Shown piece by piece: positions 55,241-64,000 of a stretch of 64,000 bases of DNA. Position 1 is the stretch's first letter. The number at the start of each line of letters is the position of its first letter. Source of the DNA: Datisca glomerata (lineage: Eukaryota; Streptophyta; Magnoliopsida; Cucurbitales; Datiscaceae); NCBI GenBank assembly GCA_003255025.1, contig QANY01005492.1:124001-188000 (forward strand), given 5' to 3'. The position numbers and the translations under genes are program-made. A model generated the notes under the pieces. That model had not been told where the DNA came from. It did no database searches and worked only from the letters and a program-made list of their open reading frames with translations.

Positions 55241-56155
55241 TTTTAGAAGCTTGCTCTCCCAAATAAAGTTAAAAATTTAAGGCGAAGTGCTTTCTTGGAT
55301 TTGATTTCTACTAGAGTTAATCTTTTCACGAGGAAGATTGGTTCTTGTGACAGGTGGAATTTTTGGGGAGACGTGGGCAAAGGCTGGTTTGTTGATCCAT
55401 TTAGGCAAGTGCAGCCAGTATTGGTCTATGATGGACTTTATATCGGCTTATTTCCCCACCTTGATTTCCCTTCGACCTTAAAAGTGGTTTTACTTTGCTG
55501 GGGTATTTGGTCTTTTGAATTAAATCTATGCATAGTAGTAGTTTTAATTATGCCTTTAATGTGTTGGAGTGGATTGAAAATTTCTCTATTGAATACAGGA
55601 TGGCTAATGACGTGCTTTGTCCCTCTCCTTATAGGCAGGCGTCTCCCTTGGCTTGGGTCAGGCCGAATGCAGGCTTGATTAAATTAAATTTTGAGGGGTT
55701 GCTGGGCTGAACCACTCTAAGGTGGGAGGTATTTTCCGGGATAGTCATGAGCTGGTTATTGGAGCGTTTTGTAAGAAGTTCGAGGGGAAATCGGATGCTC
55801 TGTTAGCCAAGGCTGGGGCTCATTTCGAAGGCTTATCTCTAGCTCTTGAGAAAGGCTTGCAGGTGAATGAAATTGAATCAGATTGTTTGGGCTTGGTCTA
55901 AGCTTTTTCCTCTAGTTCCAAGATATATTCGGAGATAGGTATTCTTATTAAAAATGCAACGGTAGCTTCTTTTCTTAGAATGTTTTTTCTTTGAAACATA
56001 TTTCTCAAGTCTATAATAAAGTGATTCATTGTTTAACCTGTTTTGATCTCTCTTCCATTAAGACTTTTAGTTGGTGGGGTCAACACCCTCAACTGTTGCT
56101 GATATTTGTCTCGTGAAATAATCTGTGTTTAATGTTCTGTTAGTTTCAAAAAAAA
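55241..56155 (+). mobile_element. 5'-truncated LINE 3' end with RNase H domain and poly(A)
   Basis: The open frame at 55528-55710 ends WVRPNAGLIKLNFEG, and after one frameshift NHSKVGGIFRDSHELVIGAF, AGAHFEGLSLALEKGLQVNE and IESDCLGLV follow. These are the blocks of the plant LINE-type RNase H (RVT_3). The usual catalytic Asp of NxDGA is Glu (NFEG), and stops follow. The element ends with TTTCAAAAAAAAATTAT at about 56140-56155, a short poly(A) in the right place. Upstream sequence from 55241 (FTRKIGSCDRWNFWGDVG) is compatible with the inter-domain region. Lack of RT indicates typical 5' truncation. Confidence 0.75.
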
Positions 56156-57190
56156 ATTATATGTGATTTTATTAATATATATCTATCAATTTTTGATATA
56201 TGACTTAAACATATATATTCAAATATATATTAACTGAAAAAAATTATAACAGAAAAATATCAAATAAATAGCTACACATTTAAATATCATTTTAGAGACT
56301 GTACGAATAATACGTGGACAATTGTCCATAATTATTTATATATAGATTCTTCATTTTATATATTGTAGATATGTTATATATTATGAATAATACGAAATAT
56401 AAATAGATTGTAGTTTACATAGAATATATTTGTATATTATTACTATTACTATTAAAAATAAACTATTTTTATTGTCTTTAATTATTGTAGTAATTATTAT
56501 AATAATAATTATTATTATTATTTCCACAATTAATTGTTAGTGGGATATTAAATTTTTTTCACAATTAGTGGGAGGGTAAATATAAATGAGAATTTAGTTA
56601 ATTATTTTATTTAAGACTAACACAACTAATATGAATCTTACGCATGTATTTTTAAAGGACGCTATAGGATTAGTAAAAAAATAACATGGACAAAATTGTC
56701 TAAAAATGATTCTCATAGATACGTCACTTTTAATATATTATAAATTATAGACTAATGGGAGAACATCAAGAATAGATCATTTAAAAAAATAAAAAATAGA
56801 CAAGGATAAAAGAAAAATAAAAAATAGCCACCTCCAAATCTAAAAAAATCGGCGTAAAAAATTGATCCGTGCACTCCAACAAATTTCAAGTTGCACGAAT
56901 TTTATAGAATACATATGGTATATATAAATTCCACTACGTTTATCACATAAGTATATATAATATATATAATTACATGCAAGTGGGGAACAAAATTGAGCGC
57001 CTGAATTTTTTTTTCAGAATTCCTACAGGTGATTATTTTTTATAAAATTTTTTAACATTGATCTATTTATGAACAATACTAGGATATTAATAGAATAATA
57101 GCCCAATATTATCGACTTTACACAACCCAAAATAATATGGGTCATTCACAAGCTCAACGTTGGGGCCAAATTACTCATATCCCTTTTAGT
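56156..57190. other. AT-rich spacer
   Basis: Strongly AT-rich with an (ATT/ATA)n microsatellite-like stretch at about 56490-56522. No gene or element was recognised. Confidence 0.5.
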
Positions 57191-57369
57191 CAATACATGA
57201 TGCCACCTTCAAAACGCTAACAATTTTCCTCTCCTTAATCTTTTGTCCTTGTCTATTTTTTCAGCTTCAACCCCAAATCACCAAACGAATATCTGGCGCG
57301 CATTACCGTCATCCGTCAAGTACTGTGCATCTCCGTTTCCCATCAAGCATCACATCTCTGTCGCATAAG

Positions 57370-57442
57370 ATGTGGAGCTCCGGGAAGAAGCAAGAAGAAT
57401 TAATTTTTTCAGCTTCTTTTTCATTAAGTGCAGGCGATTTAG
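57370..57442 (+). other. Possible orphan first exon with promoter-like upstream sequence
   Basis: From an ATG at 57370 the codons MWSSGKKQEELIFSASFSLS then AGDL run to a GTAG donor-like site. The 170 bp upstream are unusually GC-balanced for this region and contain TCTGGCGCGCATT, close to an E2F-type site. No downstream exon with a matching frame was recognised, because a CT-rich repeat follows. It may be the truncated start of a host gene or chance. Confidence 0.3.
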
Positions 57443-57769
57443 GTAGTTGACATTTCTTATATTTGTAAAAAAATTCTTTCGAAATTTCTTCTGATATTTT
57501 ACTTCTCTACAATAGATCTCGAGAAGAGTTCCTATTTTCCTTATTTGTCAATGTTCTTGTCTCTAAAGCTTGAGTAGTTGAACCAAAAGTATATTTTAAC
57601 TAGGCAGGCCATGGAAAGAGTTAGAAGTGTGAAAAGAAAAATCAATGAACTGAATAAATCGTCCAAACCAACTCATATCATATTCTATTGGCCGTTGAAA
57701 TAGTAAAAAGGGAAAATTGGAAAATAGGATCATTTTCCTTCCTATTTTTCCATCCGTCCCTTCGTCTTC

Positions 57770-57975
57770 TCCCTTTATGTCTGCATCTTTTTTCTTTTCC
57801 TTCGTCTCTGCATCTTTCTTCGCCTTCGTCTCTGCATCTTTCTTCGCCTTCGTCTTCTCCCTTCGTCTACTTTGTTTCTTTCTTCTCTGCCTCTTTCTTC
57901 TTTCTTCTCTGCCTTTCTCGTCTTTCTTCTTCTCCTTCATCTTCTCCCTTTGTGTTCTGCTTTTGGATTTCATAA
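57770..57975. repeat. CTTCGTCTCTGCATCTTTCT pyrimidine-rich repeat
   Basis: A 24-bp unit (CTTCGTCTCTGCATCTTTCT plus TCGC) is repeated two to three times within a longer CTT-rich tract. The minus strand reads as a Lys/Glu/Arg-rich frame (57973-57596) and the plus strand as Phe/Ser/Leu-rich frames. Both follow from composition. Confidence 0.75.
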
Positions 57976-58069
57976 TCTGTTTTTTTTGTTTGATGTGCTT
58001 TTTATTTTTGATTTTATGGATTTATCATCAATTTGTTGTATAAAAAATTTTTATATAGTGGTTTGATTT

Positions 58070-60345
58070 TTAGATTTCTAGAATTTCAACGAGAGAGATG
58101 AAGAAGAGGAGGAGAAGGGTTCATATTTGATTTCTGAATTTTTGGATTTCTGAGATTATAATAAATGGTATGTACATACTGATCGTATATTAAAATATAT
58201 TATGATATTTAAATATATCATAGTATACCACGGATGGTATATAAACTCATACTAAAAATATACTACGGTATATTGATGGTATATTAAAATATAATACGAT
58301 ATATAAATATATTTCATTACATATTTTGTATATCATAGTACACTTGTACATAAACTTTTTTTAGTTTTTTTTTAAATTGACAATTAGAAAAAAATACTCA
58401 TTCTTGCAAATAGAACTTTTTTTTACCATTATCTTCCTTATTTTTTAAAAATAGACTATTTCCCTAAATGAGCATAGTAAAAATAGTTCGGTTGGATTAA
58501 ATTCAGTTTGGGCCGGTATCCTTTTAAAATTACCCAACCCAAATCAAACCGACTAGTTCGACGTATGAATAAGCTTAATTTCATCCTAACCTAGTCCAGT
58601 TTTAATTTTCTTATTTTTTTTTATTTTTAATTATGTAGAAATTATTTTATTAACTAAGTTATGTAATGAAATAAGACTCTGAGTTCTTTTCCTATGTTAA
58701 CTTTATTAACTTTGAATATAAAGAAAATGAAACAACCAACTCATCACAACCCAAACTAATAATTAATGGTTTGTTTTAGATTAGTTTGATTTGATTTACT
58801 CATTTATTAAATCGATTATATTAGTTTGGTAATAGAATTTATCTAAAATAAATCAAACTGAACAATGAATACCCGAACATAGGAAAAAAATGAAGATGAA
58901 GAGCACGGATTTCTTACCATAGTTTGTCTTGGATTGTAAAATTTCTATGTATGTGATTTACCATAGCTCTATGTCATAGGTGTTGGATACTGTTTACTAA
59001 TTGTGGCTTGAATTTACCCTAAATTTTATTAGAAAATCTGTAGTGAAACTATGAGATATTTATTTTACTTGAATTACTGTTCTCTAAGTAAATGATAATA
59101 ACTACATATATTTAAATAGATACTATAAATTACATAGTTATTGTATGCACTACCTGTATTTGAAAGAATGACTTTGGAAGCATTTGATGTGTGTTTTGAA
59201 GGATCTACAAAACATTGCAAATTAAAGACAGCATATTGCATCAACTATATTTATTATCCATGGCCTGCGAGACTTATAATGGATATTGTTGATTACGATA
59301 GGGATAGTAAACTTTTGTACGATAGCTAAATTATACATTTTAATGATTTTGAGGACGGATACTAATTAATGATGATGTTTTAAATGTTTTGTAAATAGTT
59401 TTGGGATGATGTATATATAATTTAGTTCTGTCTGATACTTAGATATTGTATATAAATATATACTCTAAATAATTTTTGAATTAATGATACTATTTTTTAT
59501 AGAATATGATCGGTTAAACTTATTAAGAAAGTTGATACTAATTTTATGACGAAGATTATAATATTTTGTAAATAATTTTAGAACACGTGATCTTTATGAT
59601 ACTTGAATTATTATTTCTACATATATTATATATGATTCTTGGCACTAGACATTCTTTGACATTGATAAATTTACACGGCGAAAAATTATCATATCTAATT
59701 AAATAACCTACTTGCACATTTTCACAACAAAATCCACACTCACTAACCAAACTAGAAAATCAAGCTACCCTACCAAATCTCGTATTTTGGCCATAACAAA
59801 TAAGATTATTCAACTTCAATTAATTACACAAACATTATTATTTTCATAAAAAAATAAAAAAAATAAGCAAAATCCAAAAAGATTAATATCTAAATTTAGC
59901 GGATTCACAAAAATTGTAATTTAATTTCTCACCTAATCTCATGATTTTTTCTGGTAATAATCTATTATATGTAAAATTTGTAGCTAAAACTCATGAAAAA
60001 AACCCCAGAGAAAACTATATTAATATAGAAAACAAAGCACCTAATTGCTACAAGTACATTGTACGAACACAAAGATTTATTAGTTCACAAAGAATCTATT
60101 AAGTACATTTATGAATCAAAGATTTCAGAACACAAATTGTCAATCACAACCTAATAACTATGCAAATGTAGTAAGGGCAAAAGCATAAAAGCACAATCAA
60201 AATTATTCCTAGCCTTTTCTAAACGGACATTTGTGCAAACATTAAAAAATTAGGTCACTTAACAAAAATAATTTTTTTCGGAACGAATTGAAGAGCCAAT
60301 TTAATTTTGTGTTAAGTTTGTGAAAATATGCTTAACTAGAGTTAA
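58070..60345. other. AT-rich intergenic DNA
   Basis: A cluster of TATATTAAAATATATTATGATAT-like imperfect palindromes occurs at 58170-58320. The frame at 59141-59329 has no recognised domain. No gene is supported. Confidence 0.5.
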
Positions 60346-60420
60346 ATTGATTGGTTTACTCATAAATTGACTGGTTTACTCATAAATTGATTGGTTTACT
60401 CATAAATTGATTGGTTCACT
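60346..60420. repeat. 20-bp tandem repeat
   Basis: Three complete copies and one partial copy of ATTGATTGGTTTACTCATAA lie head to tail, the second with one substitution. Confidence 0.9.
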
Positions 60421-62660
60421 CCATCAAGCAAACATATTATTGCTTGACCTGCAGAATTGTCGCACCATTTATAGAAATCATTTGGTTTTTTACACATATG
60501 TGGTAGGCATGTGCCATCTCGTTGAATTAAGTTTTGGCATATTTTCTTTCTTTATTTTTGGTTTTGGACAATAGATCATCCATCAACTCCCGCTCCTACC
60601 TCAACTATAATCCATCATGTCCGTGTAAACTGGCACGTTATACAGTGTCACATCGCGTTTGATGCAAAACAAACGAGAGAAAGAATATATGAAAATGGAT
60701 CCCCTCATCCGTTTGGCTGTCCGCTCCTCTGATGAATAAAACTAACTGTTTTTTTTTCGTTTAACAGTGTTCCATCTAAACCGTCTGTTTGTTCGTTTCA
60801 TGATACATACTGATTTAGATAGAACGTATTCTCTCTTCCATTTAAACCGTTCATTTAATGATACAGACTGATTTAAATGGAAACTGTAATTTCATATAAA
60901 CGCACGCACACTCACACATACATATAAACAAATACATCATACCGTTAAAAAAGTATTATAAAATAAATACAGTAATCTTACATTCTCATTAATCTAGTAC
61001 GAGATTTTAATAAATTATCAAACATAATAATCATGTATTTTCACCAATATAATTTTCAGTAATCACATTCTCACTAATTATATGACTACAAGTGATCTTA
61101 GAAATCTTAAACCAAACGGGCCTTGGAGTATAATGTCTAGGCCAGGTCTTAGGCTGCATGGAGCAACCACGAGAATGAGCATGGAATAAGAAAGGGGTAG
61201 TCAATTGTACATGCAACCTCTTTGGTTCTCTTTTCTCGTTCTATGAAAAAAAATACTAACCAAACATAACAATAAATATACAAATTACTTTTACACATTT
61301 CATTACTATTAATCAAATAGTATAAATTTTGGGAAAAGAACCAATGATCAAGAAAATTGGAGTGAATATATTTACATAATGCTATAACTGAAACTACTCA
61401 ACTACAAATAGTAATTACACGTGAAGATATACGAATTAATCCTCTTATTACATGTGTCGAAAAATAAAAAATAGTATAGTTTTGAAAATTATGTTTTATA
61501 GGTATTAGCCGAAATTATGTACCTGATTGAAGAACAAAAACTTAAATTACTTCATATAAAAATAAATAAATACATCCAGCGCAAGCCCTAAAAAAACAGA
61601 TATCGTATCGTTGTTAAATTATTTGAAATGTTTAAAGACGAGCAAACATTTTCCAACAATTGTTTGGTTTTAGTCTTTTTGTTTTTGTTTTTCTATAGAA
61701 AATATAATATTATAATTTGTTCAAGTCATTGCCTAACCTGTTTTTGACTCTCCACAATTTTCCAGTTTATTATTTAGTTAGGTCACCTGTAACCATTTCG
61801 GTTCCAACCCTCCCAAAAAAAATTAAAAATTGAAAGATAACTTTAACATTAGAAGAAAAATAAAAGAACAAAGATAGTCGTAATCAGTCAAATCTTTGAA
61901 CAGATCACCGGCCTCCAAATTCCCCACTATAGTGGGTTTCTGTGGCATTATTACCTGTCTTCTGCTAAAGAATGAAAAGTTATCCCATAATGAATACTAT
62001 ATTGACAATGTAATTGGTACCATTTGCATGAAATTCTTTCAAGTGATCATTTTCTTCCTACCCACTAACTACATGATGACAATTATTGGGTGAATTTATT
62101 GTATTTTTAACAATACACTTTTAATTACTAGGTTTTAAACCATCTAATTTATAACGAGGATTTTGCCTCTAAGTGATTGTAAGTGTGTTTCTACAAATTT
62201 CTCATTATTTTTTTATAAAATTTAATCAATTAATTAATCTATATAAGCTATTATTCTTTATAAAATACAGTAGTTTACTTTATTAATGTCTTGCGATCAT
62301 TTGGTTATGTGCATTAAGCTATTTTAATAACAAAATTTTGCGATTGAAGCAACTTGAGAGGCACCCACTAGGTTCGGTGGGTGATTTGAGTGTTTTATAA
62401 GATAATAATAATGATAGAAAACAACAAAAGTAATGCATACAAATGCATAATACATTGTTTCCCCTGGTACGAAGTATAAAGACCAAATTACTATATGACT
62501 GTAATGTATGGTTTTTTGGATTGATATACCATTTTTAACTTATCTAAAAAAATTTATACTTTTTTTTAAAATAAGAAATTTTATAGTCATGGTCCACCAA
62601 CTTCACACCACAACTTGTAATTTCTCTCTTCCCTTATTATTTTTTTCTTTTTCAATGCAC
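60421..62660. other. AT-rich intergenic DNA with one hairpin-prone segment
   Basis: At 60768-60880 two related segments (CCATCTAAACCGTCTGTTTG and CCATTTAAACCGTTCATTTA) each end with the complement of their start (GATTTAGAT, GATTTAAATGG), so each can fold. The interval may be a small MITE. Remaining frames have no features of genes. Confidence 0.45.
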
Positions 62661-62665
62661 ATGTC

Positions 62666-62954
62666 ACTACTTGAACCCTTCAAATAATTATTTTTTTGTC
62701 AGTCAACACTCGTACACCATGTGACTACTTGAAGGGTTCAAGTAGTTGTTTATGACTATTTGAACTATTCAAGTAGTTATTTTTTATTTGATCAGTCAGC
62801 AACTCAAACACTAGTGACTACTTGAAGGTATCAAATAATTTTTTATAACTACTTGAACCCTTCAAGTAGATTTTTATGACTACTTGAGCTTTTTTTATGT
62901 CTAAGAAAAGAAAATGAACGTTAAATACTTGAAAAGTTCAATTAGCTTTTTATG
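62666..62954. repeat. Array of ACTACTTGAA...TTCAAGTAGT hairpins
   Basis: Near-palindromic units centred on CTACTTGAA-nnn-TTCAAGTAG occur at 62666-62688, 62724-62746, 62754-62778, 62816-62839, 62847-62869 and, degenerate, 62935-62954. A half unit is at 62878. Spacers differ in length and sequence. The best unit has ten paired bases around a three-base loop. Confidence 0.85.
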
Positions 62955-62970
62955 TCCATACATATAATAG

Positions 62971-63002
62971 GAGTTATATATATATATATATANATATATA
63001 AA
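62971..63002. repeat. (TA)n microsatellite with an undetermined base
   Basis: A short TATATA run contains the only N in the window, at about 62993, so the true length may differ from that shown. Confidence 0.85.
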
Positions 63003-63376
63003 GTAAAATGTAAGTTATATTTTTATGTACAAGCGCCAACAGACCATTCCTATTTTGAACAATTCCGAATAGAAAAATTGGTTATTGAACATCAAAAATA
63101 AAAAAAAAAACTATAAAAAATTCAACAAACAAACAAGCAAGGGGAAAGGAAAATAAAAAGTACATTAGGCTCTTTGCATCTTTATCGTTAAAGTGATGTT
63201 TATTCGTCAAAAGAAGAATCCTTACCCGAAAGTTACAGGATATCAGTTGAAGACTTCTGGAGGTCTGTTTACTACTGTTCCTACAAATGTACAAGCCTTA
63301 TCATCTGGAAAGGATACCAGTTACAGAATATAATGTAAGACCAGACACAAAGAATTTGATGATCATAAAAAAATAC

Positions 63377-63467
63377 CCAGACACGGCCGTTTAAACCAAC
63401 TGCAATCTCAAAGGACAGTTTCTTCCCTAACGAGTGAAGAACCATACATGTTGGCGAGCTAAGCAGC
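63377..63467 (-). pseudogene. Exon-like segment resembling exosome subunit RRP40
   Basis: Between an acceptor (TTCTTTTAG) and a donor (GTATTT) the minus strand encodes one base plus 30 codons: LLSSPTCMVLHSLGKKLSFE then IAVGLNGRVW. The LGKKxxFEIAVGLNGRVW block is characteristic of the KH-domain end of exosome subunit RRP40, which takes part in RNA 3' processing. No other RRP40 exon was found within the window; the downstream reading reaches a stop within a few codons. It is therefore probably a fragment or a captured exon. Confidence 0.55.
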
Positions 63468-63802
63468 CTAAAAGAAGATGAAATCAAAGATAATCTGTCA
63501 CACTTCAAGCTATACAAAAGAAAAGTGTTCAGATAACAAGAGCAGTCTTAGTACTTAAAATAGATTTACAGTGAAGGGAAGGAAAAATCCTACAATCTTA
63601 ATAAGCCAGTAGAACATTCAAGTCTTAGTACTTAAAATGAAAATTATTATATTAGTAAGAAGAGAAAAAAAGATGGAAATAGTTACTCATCAGGATGGGT
63701 GTAATGAAGGATAAACAGGCTAACCAAATATGATCTTATTGATATTTTAGCCAAACTCCCAAAGCACTAGCGGAAAGGTAATACATACTGAAAAATTAGT
63801 AC

Positions 63803-63979
63803 ATCAGTTTCAAACCTTCCATTGATCATTTCCACAGCTTCTTTAAGCATGGATATGTTAACATCGTCATTTGGTAATGGTACTATCATATTATCCAACA
63901 TTATACTAGTCAAATAAGTCTTTGTTTTGGAAGCATAATCCAATACCTCCTTTATTTTCTCAAGTGTCCTGGTTTCAAT
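63803..63979 (-). CDS. Exon resembling quinolinate phosphoribosyltransferase (partial)
   Basis: A 177-bp minus-strand exon is flanked by TTCTTGTGCAG and GTACTA. It encodes 59 codons with [40 protein letters not shown] and [13 protein letters not shown], matching the central barrel segment of nicotinate-nucleotide pyrophosphorylase. That enzyme converts quinolinate and PRPP to nicotinate mononucleotide in NAD synthesis. Earlier exons would lie right of the window. The next exon expected (starting ASGN in relatives) was not found to the left, so the gene is either truncated here or has a long last intron outside what I could recognise. Frame and splice sites are intact. Confidence 0.6.
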
Positions 63980-64000
63980 CTGCACAAGAACAAAAATTTA

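Noticed and set aside
57596..57975. Lys/Glu-rich 125-codon minus frame resembling a charged nuclear protein
   Set aside because: A CT-rich low-complexity tract explains it; the non-repeat end has no recognisable domain.
59141..59329. 62-codon plus frame, fairly balanced composition
   Set aside because: No domain, no upstream promoter or splice context; consistent with chance in this region.

Overview
This is an AT-rich stretch of a flowering-plant nuclear genome, most likely a eudicot. The evidence is spliced plant genes (a Tubby-like F-box gene and a small cysteine-rich secreted-peptide gene), plant-type transposons (Ty1/copia, Ty3/gypsy, CACTA, MULE, hAT-type MITE, LINE) and old integrated copies of a plant pararetrovirus (Caulimoviridae type). 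Only two loci look like intact host genes. Almost everything else is degenerate, nested or tandemly duplicated mobile DNA. The species cannot be named from the sequence.

Layout. 1-8450: decayed Ty1/copia element (+) with an internal 513-bp tandem duplication and a 3' LTR carrying an array of small hairpins. 8480-9530: 45-bp minisatellite bounded by inverted units. 9536-11900: GGCGTTTG-rich repeat island, a gypsy gag-linker relic (-) and an 18-bp array. 11900-15100: mostly non-coding, with a 39-bp minisatellite. 15670-20160: a MULE-like locus (Mutator-transposase DNA-binding fragment on +, DUF1985/Ulp1-type pseudogene on -) split by a 2.6-kb CACTA element with matching 3-bp target duplications; the CACTA element carries a captured exon resembling a WVD2-like/TPX2-family host gene. 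21911-28264: a copia RT fragment runs into five tandem copies of a 1,174-bp RT/RNase H/LTR unit arranged A-B-A-B-A. 28458-29374: three-exon secreted cysteine-rich peptide gene. 30006-40132: three pararetrovirus blocks (+, -, +) within an inverted-repeat MITE-like sequence. 40967-41384: hAT-like MITE.

44706-47705 holds the best gene, a four-exon, 426-residue Tubby-like F-box protein whose second intron must use a GC-AG splice pair. 49050-53637 is a patchwork-duplicated copia element (-) with a recognisable LTR and tRNA-Met primer site, next to a LINE reverse-transcriptase fragment (-). 55240-56155 is a 5'-truncated LINE 3' end with an RNase H domain and poly(A) (+). 57370 may be an orphan first exon. 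58000-63000 is AT-rich intergenic DNA with short tandem and hairpin arrays. 63377-63979 contains, on the minus strand, one exon resembling exosome subunit RRP40 and one resembling quinolinate phosphoribosyltransferase.

The genes do not form a pathway. The main theme is repeated tandem duplication of already-dead elements, seen independently in at least four places (copia gag, copia RT/RNase H array, pararetrovirus 3' region, minus-strand copia). Nested insertions give a relative order of events. All family assignments were made by reading motifs, without database searches.
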